A stretch of 64,000 nt of DNA from Antedon mediterranea (lineage: Eukaryota; Echinodermata; Crinoidea; Comatulida; Antedonidae), in the NCBI RefSeq assembly GCF_964355755.1, contig NC_092674.1, positions 4,903,001 to 4,967,000 of the forward strand, read 5' to 3'. Positions 46,600-57,800 of this stretch are shown one piece after another. The notes under the pieces are model-generated. The model worked only from the letters and a program-made list of their open reading frames with translations. It was not told the DNA's origin and did not search any database. A program made the position numbers and the translations under genes. Numbering within the stretch: position 1 is the first letter of the stretch; every line of letters begins with the position of its first letter.

Positions 46600-47514
46600 C
46601 TAGAAACAACAATTCTTTTTTTAAGTTAATAATAAAACGTTGAAATGTTAAGTTTAAGTAAAGTTGTTATAAAATTACCTTTCCATCTCATCCACCCCTT
46701 CAGCATGCAATGCAATTCCATTCCTTAGCTACGCCTTTATTTTAGGCTTATCTAAGGCCACCCAGCAAGTACAACACCACGCGCAAGAAGAAGTCACAGC
46801 ACAGGACACACGTCACCGGACAACATGGGCCTACTAGATAGCTAGCCTTGATTGAGTCTTTACTTTGGCTTATCAAATGTCGCCATACTTTATTGAAGTA
46901 GTCCTATACCATGCTTTTAACCTTTAAGAGGCAAGATTATATTTACTTACAAATTTGCCATAACTTTAGGCTGCAGAATAAGTTGATTGTATGCCTTGTT
47001 GTTTGTTTGTTTGTTTTGATTGTAATGCATCATTGCGCGCCAAATATGTAAAAAAAAAAAGCAGTAAAACAGAGAGGGCAGCATTATACTGCAATACACT
47101 GCTCTGTGAGCTACTGTAGATGGGCAGCAGTCCGGTTAGAATAATGATTTGTATAAGCTAATTTATTTTTTTTAATCAATTGTTGAATGAAAAGAAAATA
47201 TTTTACGAAAACAAAATTTTTTTCAAAGAATATTTTGTGCGGTCGCGTGTAACGTGTGTGCGTTCGCGCCGGGCGTAGTTATAGTACGTATTCCATGGTG
47301 GTGAAGAAAAATGCCAAAAATTAAAAAAAAAAGGCTCATGAAGTAAAATACTAAGAAGACATTTTCAGTATTTCGTATTATAAGGTCTGTTTTACAATTT
47401 CATTTCTATGTGGCTTACATTTACTGATTGATTTTAATATATAATGTGGATTAGCTATGACACGTGTAGGTAATTTTTTTAATGTTTTGCATTATTTTAT
47501 TAAATTTATTTCAG
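46600..47514. other. Divergent intergenic region between two orphan genes
   Basis: About 0.9 kb separates the 5' ends of the minus-strand gene (43860-46562) and the plus-strand gene (47516-48832), both with an acceptor just upstream of their first coding exon. Non-coding first exons and perhaps a shared promoter should lie here. A more GC-rich patch around 47240-47280 is the best candidate core. Confidence 0.4.
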
Positions 47515-47515
47515 A

Positions 47516-48832
47516 ATGAATGAAATGGATATTCGGCCAGTTTTGCGCAAGCCGGAATTTTTTCTGGAGAGTTGGTTTATGGAAAAACTATTATCACATG
47601 ACTTGACGGAGTTTGATGAAAGTTTCCTATCTCTTCCAATGACAAATTACAATTTGAATAGGTCTCCATCAAGGAAGAACGGTGATTTAAAATTAGTTAT
47701 AGAGAAAACGTGTGAAAGAAGGGATAGTTATGAAACCAAAGATAAGCTGCCATCTAGGCCTAGGCCTACTGATGTTTTGCTTAAAGAAGAAGATTCCAAA
47801 ACGCATGTCTTAATCTCGAGTCCCCAACATCGTTCTACTAATTTAAGACGCCCTCTAGAGGCTGATATAACATTATCGCCCATATCTCCAAAGTTTGTTC
47901 GTTTTGAAGACGAAGAAAAACATAGGAGGCGTAACATAGAAGTGGGGTCTCCTGTTAAACTTCGAGAACGACCACTTCCAAGTGATTTAGCCTCTTTAGA
48001 ACTCGACAAGTTGGAACCAAATTTCCAAATCTCGCAATACCTGAACGATGCCATCGTGAACTGTGACTGGGAAATTAAACGGTTGTTGTTCTCTTTGCTT
48101 GCTGAGAAAACACATATTAATCTTGATCAATATATTGTTGGAAGTCTGGATAAAAAGCAAATTAGTGATAAAAAGAAAACCAATATTCAGACTAGGCCTA
48201 ATAATGACAGTGATGAAGTCGATGTTGCATTAATTAGAAATAATGTCCTAAGTAAAGCCGTAGAGTTAGGATGGACAACGGAGTCTACAATAAGTAAAGA
48301 TTTAGGCTGGACAACAAAGGCTACAACAAGTAAAGTCGTAGATTTAGGATGGACAACGGAGGCTAGAACAAGTAAAGTCGTAGATTTAGGCTGGACAACG
48401 GAGGCTACAACAAGTAAAGCCGTAGAGTTAGACTGGACAACAAAGGCTACAACAAGTAAAGCCGTAGAGTTAGGCTGGACATCGGAGGCTACAACAAGTT
48501 TATCAATTAATGAAAGTTCACTGCTTGATGAAAATCAAGAAAACACAACTAGTAATTTCGAAAACAATGATAGCCATGCTCGTCACATATTCGTAAAGTT
48601 AAGCGAACAAGTGAAGAATTTTATATCTGATGGAAAAGCACTTTTATGTAAATTTAATTTAAGGAATACAAAAGCATGTGAAGAAGCCGATGATCTAATT
48701 CAGAAACCCAAGTCTTCCAGCACAACCTCGACAACGGTTAAGAAGTCTCCGCCCAAAACGAATGAAGCGGCTCCGCAATTAAGACGATCTGCCCGCTTGT
48801 CTGCGATTCGAAATAAGTTCATCAAAACGTGA
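47516..48832 (+). CDS. Unrecognised 438-aa basic/Ser-rich protein with six 14-aa WTTEATTS repeats
   Basis: A single coding exon; an acceptor (AG at 47513-47514) lies directly before the ATG, so a 5' UTR intron is likely. Residues 1-245 are mostly low-complexity with basic stretches (RPRPTDVL, RRRNIEVGSPVKLRERPLP). Around 165-205 there is a more ordered LASLELDKLEPNFQIS region followed by NCDWEIKRLLFSLLAEK. Residues 247-328 hold six repeats, five of 14 residues (42 bp) and one of 12, of the form K-A/V-V-E/D-L-G-W-T-T-E/K-A-T-T-S. The tail is Ser/Thr/Lys-rich and ends RRSARLSAIRNKFIKT, a nuclear-looking basic tail. A nuclear or chromosomal role is a guess from composition only; no family is recognised. 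Confidence 0.75.
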   Translation: MNEMDIRPVLRKPEFFLESWFMEKLLSHDLTEFDESFLSLPMTNYNLNRSPSRKNGDLKLVIEKTCERRDSYETKDKLPSRPRPTDVLLKEEDSKTHVLISSPQHRSTNLRRPLEADITLSPISPKFVRFEDEEKHRRRNIEVGSPVKLRERPLPSDLASLELDKLEPNFQISQYLNDAIVNCDWEIKRLLFSLLAEKTHINLDQYIVGSLDKKQISDKKKTNIQTRPNNDSDEVDVALIRNNVLSKAVELGWTTESTISKDLGWTTKATTSKVVDLGWTTEARTSKVVDLGWTTEATTSKAVELDWTTKATTSKAVELGWTSEATTSLSINESSLLDENQENTTSNFENNDSHARHIFVKLSEQVKNFISDGKALLCKFNLRNTKACEEADDLIQKPKSSSTTSTTVKKSPPKTNEAAPQLRRSARLSAIRNKFIKT

Positions 48833-48988
48833 CGGCAGTAGGCCTAGAATGAAAACAGCAGACAATTGCTAACTCTGTTTATCGAGTTAGTACAAAATCA
48901 TGTATACGATAATGATATACTAAACCGAGCAATGTAGGCCTCTTCTCTACTGCTAAACAAAGAAGTATGGTGAGGTAATAATTTATGA

Positions 48989-48994
48989 AATAAA
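48989..48994 (+). terminator. Polyadenylation signal of the 47516-48832 gene
   Basis: AATAAA lies 157 nt after the stop codon and is followed by a T/G-rich stretch, a normal 3' UTR length. Confidence 0.6.
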
Positions 48995-50599
48995 GTTTAA
49001 GTGTCATCATATGATATTACCTGGATAAATGAATATTCATGACTAATTATAATGTTTGCCTTATATTTTTCAAATTAAATATTTATAATTGTTTGTCTAG
49101 TATAATATTAACAAAGTCAAGCGTCTTTGACTTTTTTTTAGCTAGTTTAGTACGGTACGGTACCAACCAGCAACACAACCAAGTCTCATGACAAACGTAC
49201 AGTATTGCATACTGCCAAACGATATGAAATAATATTTATTCATTTACCATTCATTCAACAATATATTTTTATTCATTTACCATTCATTCAACAATATATA
49301 TATTTAAAATACATAACAAAGAAAAAATACAAACAATTGGAATATTAAAATTCAATAAAACCAAAGTGAATGGATGCAAGAACGACCCATAAAATCGACA
49401 TGTCAATTTATTACCAATGGGGTCCATTGCAAGAGAAATCGGGGATGAGAAAGTGAACAAGGATCATAAGAAAAACATATGGAAATGTGAAAGACATAAA
49501 AAAAACAATAAAAAATCACATAAAATGTTAAAAAGGTAATATAAAAAAAAGTAAAGAGCAACAATATCATAAAACCGGAATATATAAAATCGTATAACGC
49601 ATACACAATGTAATATAAGGTATAGAAACTTTATTGTCTCAAAATGTTAATATCATTACATTATTGGTAATAAACTAACATCTATATGATTCTACAAAAT
49701 CTAAGGCACTGTCAGATCGGACATGCATATTGCGATGAAAATGCACCAAATTTGAAAAAAAAAACATAACCATAGGTATACCAATTACACACTCCTCCCA
49801 TAAGAACCCTTAATTTAAGATCCTCCAATTAAAGACCTTAGTCAGAAACTTCCATTTAAATACTACATTTCTGTAAATCAGGCCATATTCATTTATTTAT
49901 AGCAGGATTCATCAGTTATATACTGTAATTGTAAAGTTATATATGATGACCAAATAAATGTTAATGAATGAATTTAACCACCAAAACAGCGTGATCATAA
50001 AATAGAAAAGAAAAATAGAAAGAATCAAGAAATAACGTAGACCTATGGCCATTCTAAAGGTTCAACTCGACTAAAGATCACTACACACATGGTCCCTAGA
50101 CTTGCCCCAAGTCTGTATTATCTTTTTTTATATATATTTGTTTTTATTTCGACCGCGATTTTTGTCTGAAAATCCAAAATCAAGTAGTATACGTATGAAA
50201 CGCCATATGTGCCAAAATATTTATCTTTTTACTAACATTAAGACAAAACTCCGTCTGGAACCCAGACTAACATGGTCCCATTCAAATCTGGTACATGGAG
50301 AATCATGGAATTACAGTATGAATTCATTTGTTATGTCTTGTAGAGATTAAGAAACACCACCGAAACTTGCACCCAAATTTACATAACCAGAAAACTTCTG
50401 CATATAATTATAACACAACCAATAATAATCAATAAGCCGAGTATTAATAGTGCTATATCTTAATGGTAATATAATCATTATAGTTTAATGGGTCTGTGTC
50501 CAAAATAATTACAAATTCGAATATCAAAATATACCTTTATTTATATTGCACGACTTTTGTCATTATAGATCCGATATAATTCATAAAGTTTTTTTTTCA
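48995..50599. other. No gene seen; one 36-bp tandem pair
   Basis: TATTCATTTACCATTCATTC is present twice in tandem at about 49237-49300. Around 49960 a plus-strand AATAAATGTTAATGAATGAA resembles a LINE 3' tail. No ORF here is credible. Confidence 0.45.
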
Positions 50600-50711
50600 C
50601 TAGGAACGTAACACGCGACAAGCGACTGTTCGAATAATCCATCGTGTGTGATCAAATTACTTGCGTTTCTCTTACGTCCTTGCGTTACGTCCTAGTGGGA
50701 ACCAAGCTTAA
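50600..50711. mobile_element. MITE family 2, right half
   Basis: AGGAACGTAACACGCGACAA, then GATCAAATTACTTGCG, and TTGCGTTACGTCCTAGTGGG ending AACCAAGCTTA. The right TIR is intact and the left is lost. Confidence 0.75.
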
Positions 50712-51806
50712 TATGCCTACAGTACTTTGTAATCAAAACATAAATTGTCACTGATATCGTTAAGGCCCATTTAACACTGGATAAATAGACATTTTTCTTG
50801 GATAAAACAAAAGAAATTAGAACAGTTTTCGTTCTAGAACTATAGGATAATCATTTATGCCATATTTGATAAAAATAATATTTTTAAAAATCCAATCAAA
50901 TGACGTCATGATCAATAAAAACAATAAAATCGTTGTATTGTAACGGTATTATTGCTCTTACTAATCGTAACGTCATTTGATTGGACGTGTGGAAATATTA
51001 TTTTGATCAAAGGCAGCATAGATGATAATCCTATAATTCTAGGATGAAAACTTTTTAAAATTCTTTTGTTTTAGGTATGAAAAATGCATATTCTATTTAT
51101 TGTCGTTAGTTATCGCCCTAGTGTAAATGGGTCTTTCTCGTTACATACATTTAAATGTGTAATAATACGTTAGAATATCTGCAAATATTAAGATTCTTGT
51201 ATTATTTATGTATTAGTAACAGTTTAAATATAACTTTCATTCCAGGCACGCTCGTTACAAACGAGATATATTGGATAAGTAGACTACGAAGAGTATGCAG
51301 TACTTGCTAAATTACCATACATCTACGTAAAAATATTTTGATAGGTCCAACACCGTGGTGATAAATAGCGATGGAGGTGGCTCTAATGATGGGAGAATTA
51401 TGAAAACATGGTGTTTGCATTTTAGTGGAAAGTTTTTAAAGTACTGGATAATATTTGCATCCGGGTGTAAACCACCCATTCAGATAATTCATTTCTTCTT
51501 CTACATCATATTCATACTTCTATTGAAATCTCAAGCAGTCAAATATATACTCACTATATTACGCCCTGGCGGTTAATACTGTAATTTCTATCACATGGAA
51601 AATCGAGTATATTTTTCTTCTATGTTCAGAACTGCCAACGTGTACAGTAGGCCTACTGGTGTTATAGCACCGTCATAAGCAATCAACATTTTGTTGGGAG
51701 TTGTTTAAACTAATTTCTTGTAGGCTGATAAAATATTAGCTTTCTTTGCAATTGAGTTTAAGAAGGTGTAAAATAATTAACAATTACCCTACGACTGCAG
51801 CATAAA
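50712..51806. other. No gene seen; 3' flank of the 51807-60970 gene
   Basis: AT-rich. An inverted-repeat pair (ATAGGATAATCATTTATGCC around 50840 against GATGATAATCCTATAATTCT around 51020, with AATGACGTCA and TGACGTCATT arms between) suggests another short hairpin element of about 350 bp (roughly 50760-51130), bounded by CCCATTTAACACTGGATAAA and its complement. Confidence 0.45.
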
Positions 51807-54800
51807 CTATGAATTACTGCTTTTATCTGTTTTCACTTTTTTATCTTTCTTTTTTCTGAAACTAAACAATCTTCTAATTTTCTTATTTTTCGTCTTTTTG
51901 GAAGTTTGTTCTGCAAGTGTGGGAATGGGAAGAGTTGCTGAATTCACGAATATCGAGCTGGCACTTCCAGCTGAAGTATGCGGTAAACGAGGCATTTCTT
52001 CAACAGAAATATCATTTACTGATTTAACAGTTCGAATTTTCTTTCTTGCTGCTTTTTTCTTTTCACTTCCAGATTCAGATTTACTTCTATCATCAGTGTG
52101 TTCTTCTTCGGTTAATCGAGCTTTTAACTCATTTGTTTTTTCGTTCAAATGTTCGATTGTATTTGATTTTTTCTCAAGTTTGGCTTTAAGCTGTTGTATT
52201 TCTTCTTTCAGAAGTAGATTTTCTTCGACAGATGGCGACCGTGCTAGATTAGTGTCATAAGACAGACTCATCACACTATTGTAACAAGAGCTGGCGTTAG
52301 ATGGTGCATCACTACAAACAGATAAAAACGAGTCACTGCTTTGACCCAGTTTCAGGTTTTGTTGTTCTACCTGAGTCAGACGATGCCGCAGACCATGTGT
52401 TATGTTTTTCAGTCGGGAAATTTCTTCATTTTTAGTTTTTACTTCGGAACGCAACGTCCGAACATTACCGCGCATGTCTTGTCTCGTGCCAAGTGGCTCA
52501 GAGAATGACTCATCCTGTTTACCTAGTGTTGTTTGGTTAGGTGATGCAAAAGGTTGAGGTGATGGTGACAGCCGACTGTCAAGTGAGTTTGGCGTTCCAG
52601 AAACGATCATTCTTAGGCAATGCTCATTCCAATCGAAATCTAAGCCATCAGTGGATGAGAACGGACTATGTGCGTGGTTTGAAGCAGTTCCTGGTGACAA
52701 GGTGTTAAAACTTCCTTTGGTAGGTATCACGACCTCTTCGACTAGTATTGTCTCTTCTTCAGTGATGCATGTCACAAGCACTTTTGAAGGAGAGAGAACG
52801 GTTGACTCCGAATTTTCACTGGGGTTGTTTTCATCGTTCGTATTTATACCAGAGTCAAAGAGATCAAGATTGGTTGGTCTTGATGCTGCAACTGATGGTG
52901 CAATCTCATCCTCTGGAAGGTCACTGGCAGAACCTTCACCAGACGAGTCTCCCACCACTAACGTATCGGATACGTCATCACTAACCTCACAATCAGAAGT
53001 TGAATCTATTTTACCAGACTGTTCATCAAGCATTTCCTGATTTAATGGACATGCCGACTCTTCGGCAGAAACCTCTTTTGCCGAGCACTGCTCGGAAATT
53101 ATTGTCCTATGTTTTGAACCATTCGTGTCAGAAGAGGATCTTACTATATCATGGTTTAATTTTCTATCCGAATTTTGTTCTGGAAAACATGATACTGTCG
53201 TTACGTCATCAGTTTCACCAACGCATTGAGGAGACGCATTTGTGTCAGATATATGTGCTGTTCTCACTGTACTGTCACGTGACTTACTACTTGATGACGT
53301 AACACCATGGACTAAATCAGAAGCATCTAAACTGTGTGATTCTGTAACAGTACTACATTGGATAGGAATATGTGTCGCATCAATTTCTGATTTCTCAGAA
53401 AAATTAGAATCCATTACATTTCCGCGTACTACGTCATCGTTTGTATGCCTTTCATTTTCACTATTGGAAGACGTTTTTTTAGTAGGATTATTGCACGGTT
53501 GTAATACATCTAGCAATGAATTTTGTTTAATGTTTTGTTCAAACGTAATGTCATGTGTTAGCAATTTAGCTTCAGCGACGTGTATGTCTGTTTTAATGTT
53601 CGAGGATGAAAAATGGGCGGCATCGATTATATCGTCTGCTTTTAAGTCATTTCTGCTGTCAATCAAGTTAAATATTTCTTGATTTTGTTTAATTTGTGCA
53701 CTTTTTATATCTTCTGTGATAGGCTGGGAATCAATAAATTCAGTACTTCCTGTGTCGTCATCATCATCTTTAATATCCTCATCATCATCATGGTCATTAT
53801 CACGTGATGTGTTTTCACTTGAAAATATATTTGTATTGGTCTCATCCACCTTTTCTGTATCAAAATCAGTTTCATCATAGGATTCAACCACACATGTAAT
53901 TTCCGATGATAAACACGAATCGGCGTTCGGGGAATCGGCGTTCGGGGAATCGGTGTTCGGGAATTCTTCGTCGGTCCAAGATTGTTTGTGCAGATCTTGG
54001 ATTGGAGGTTCGGATTTATCGTTTTTCAATAGCCCATCAATGACGTCATCGTTGTTTTCCGGTACGAAATCACTAAATGAAATGGAAAAAAACATCTATG
54101 AAACTATACTTTATAAATGTCCTTTAAAATTAAAATATATGTTATCAATGATGAAAGTATATACTATCAAAACTGACCCGTAGGCCTACGATCGAAGGAA
54201 GGGACATCGCATCTATTCATTAACAGACTACACACTTTATTGCTACGTACCAACCATTTATACAAAACAAACACATTTATTATTTATGAACAATAATGCA
54301 TTTAAATAAGTCATTTCTGCAGGAAATGTCTGAATTTCCTCTCATATTAATATAAACTGTATTCTCTTTGTTTTAAAACGACAATCACAACAGCAGACCT
54401 ATATCGATTATTAAGTGTTTTTGTTATCAGTTGTCGAGTCTGCTCTTTTACTGTGCATTGATCACATTGATCTGCTGCGATAATGGAGGACAGATAGAAA
54501 TTCAATTTGAAAACGGATTATTGAAGGGTCGGAGATCATTCATAACGGCGCATTAATTCATAAATTATAGGCCCCCTGATTATTTTCACACAGGCATTAA
54601 GCCTAAAGTATTCCCAACCTGTTAAAATCCGGGTCTCTTATGATGAAAGAAAGCCTGAACCCCGGAAATAACCCCTGGATTCGTAACTGTGGACGTTTAG
54701 AAAACTTCCCACCAATACGATGGTTTTTCTACCTTCATCCACCATTTAACCCGCGTAGGCCTATACATTTTAGGATTTAGATGTGCTCTTCGCCTCGTCA

Positions 54801-57800
54801 ACCAACATGCATAATTAACATTAGGAGTCAATGTAAACGTGGAACTCATTTAACAACCACCTGGTACTGGTAAATCAATTCATGCCATATAAAATATCAT
54901 GAATAATACGAACAGGTTGTAATTTGAAGAACCCGCATCAAATAATAATAATAATAATCTAAGAATAATAACTGAATTCGGTACGCGCGGTTAAATGAAA
55001 GTTAACGTCATAACATAAACTCTGGTTAAAGCTTGGTTCCCACTAGAACGTAACGCAAGGACGTAAACGCAACGTAAGCGTGTTGACCAATGACAAGCGA
55101 AGTTATAGACAGTTAGCAATCACAAGCGAATAAGCCATCGCTTGTGATTGGTCAATTCACTTGCGTTGCGTTACGTCCTTGCGTTGCGTCGCTAGTGGGA
55201 ACCACGCTTAAGGAATAGGCCTAATGTTGGGGAGACTTGACTGGGAATTTAGTAGAAAGATATGAATTCTCATGGTATCGGCATACGAATATTTTTCAGT
55301 TTGATATCCAAACAATTAATTGTTTTTGCCAACAATTTAAGATGAACCATCCCGAATATAAAAAAGTGCTTGAGACATTCAAGAAAAAATAAATTTAAAA
55401 GTCCATAATTAATTAATGTTCTGTGTAAATGGATTGGTAGACTCTTAGGCTAATTACTTTCCAGAAACACACTTTAAAAGATGAATTTGAAAATGAATTG
55501 CATTAATTACATTAGTGATAATAGCCACGTGACTAATAAACGCCCTCAATTAGGTACGGTCGTGAAAAAACTTTTTTAAAGTACATAATTTTCTGTGCTT
55601 TGAATATACTCTAAAAAAGCATAAATATGAATAAATTATGCAGACCTAAAAGCAGAAAACACTGTGAGGAAATGATGTTGGTAGTACAGGATTGAAGATG
55701 ACCAAAGAAATGTATGGTGATTATTATAATTGGCCTCTCAGCCTAGTTAGGTCTATGTCTGGGCTAGGCTTAAGTTAAGCATGGCCTAGCTAGTTAGGTT
55801 ACCGCTAGCTGGAGTAGTAGGCCTACTAGTAATAGTTTGGCCTAAAGAAGGCCTAAATTATTGGATGGCCTAGACGTCTCTAATGCACCATTGTCGTACT
55901 AGGCCTAAAGAACTATACCACAGAAACACCTGCAAATTTAGAATTTAGATAGACTAGTCTTTAAAATTAGCTATTTTATTCAATCAATTTCAACTTTTTT
56001 AAAGTTTGAATTAGCCACACATTTTTCACATAAAATGCGTTAAGGTAGTACGTAGATCGGTAGGTAGGTAGATAAGCAAGTAGGTATAAGGTAGGTAGGT
56101 AGTGACTATACTGGGTTTATTCGCGCTCCCGACATACAGATCCAACTCGAGCAGCCAGTCTCTGAGAAAAACTAATTTTAGATATAATTCTTAGTAATAG
56201 ACAGGATGACATCAAAATCGGTCCGGCCTATATTTGTCGTGACAGACCCCTAGTTTGTGTAAATATATTTAGGGTTGGCAAAAATAAATTCAGAAAATAA
56301 ACAAGTGAGCTTCGCAAAACAACTAAATAATGTTATTTAAGAGTGTATGTATGGGCCTACACACGCACATCAAATCTGCATTAGGTCAAAGTTTAATTGT
56401 AGGCCTACCAGTAATGTTTTATTTTTAACTATAACTATTTGTAACGCCTTTGAAAGCTCCTCTATTCACATGCATATTTGATGTAAAAACGGAATTATTC
56501 ATGACTTTATAGGACACTACACAGTCCATGAACTCTAAACAAAAAGCATACTATATTTATATGAGTAAACAAGGTCTTTCCTGAAGATATCGGAAATAGG
56601 TAGCGGACTGTGGTATCAACAACTTCCGTTTTAAGGAGGGATATGCGCTTCGCGAAGAAGATATAATGAAAAATGATCGTGATCATGTATTAGATACATT
56701 ATCATTACACATTTGACCTACTTTTAAAAAGTGTGCATTGTAAACCCCTACATAAAATTACATTACATGACAAATATTTTTGAGAGACGCCCTAAATGGG
56801 ACCTGCTATTTATACTGGTAAAGCCTTCTTATGTCTACATAATTATTCTAAATAGTAGTGTAGTATATGCCTACCATACGTGTTCCCTTAATAGTATAGC
56901 TTTCCCTTGGAGCCTATTATATAACCGTATACTGCGCTTTGCCGCTTTAGAGTGTTCAAGCATGGAGAAATAAGTATACTTCATTTCGCCATGGTTCAAG
57001 TATTGTACGCCGTATTTTTATTACCGGTGATATTGATATGTAGTCCTAAATTAATTGCTTTGTTTGTCGACACTGATAAACCCTTGCCTGTATTCAAACA
57101 AGTTTCTAAAATGTAATATCTACTACAATAAATTGAATTGTATTCGACAAAAATAGGCTTACGCATAGGCATGGCCTAACATACGGTCTTGTGCAGGCCT
57201 TACTCGTCTCTGAGCAGGGCATATTGTAGCACAGAATCTAAAGATTATATATAGTGATGAGTATGCCATACATAATGAGAAATAGCATTGATATCGTGAA
57301 TGTAACATATAGGCTATATGGTCACAGAAACAACCCCTTGACATTATAATGTCGTAATATGATTAAGCATTTGAAAGTCAATTCTGCTGCAACGTTTTTT
57401 TTAATGTAAACGATATTAACGCATATCTCTGATATTACGATTTAGAAATAAGTGTTTACTTTATTATAATAAAAGGCTTATGTGGGCTTACTATAAGTAG
57501 GAAGACATACCAGTGGTCTGATTGAATAAAGTTATACAGCGGCCAAGTATTTAATAACATGCATTCAATATGTCTGTATGAATATTATGGCATATGTAGT
57601 GGAGCTGTAACTTGGTGGTTAACTTGCTTGCCTTTCAATCCCAATTTCCGGGGTTCAATCCTGACCTAGTGCCAGGGTTGTAACTCACGGCTCTTTCAAC
57701 TCCACTCCCTAAGCCTCAAATGAGACTTAGTTTATAAGCACGATACATTATAAAATAGTTTATCCATCCTGTAATTGGCGAGTTTGTGCTCGCTATTGGA

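Noticed and set aside
51898-54183. Plus-strand ORFs across 51.9-54.2 kb
   Set aside because: They are shadows of the long minus-strand exon; their Ser-rich content mirrors the acidic/Ser codons on the other strand.
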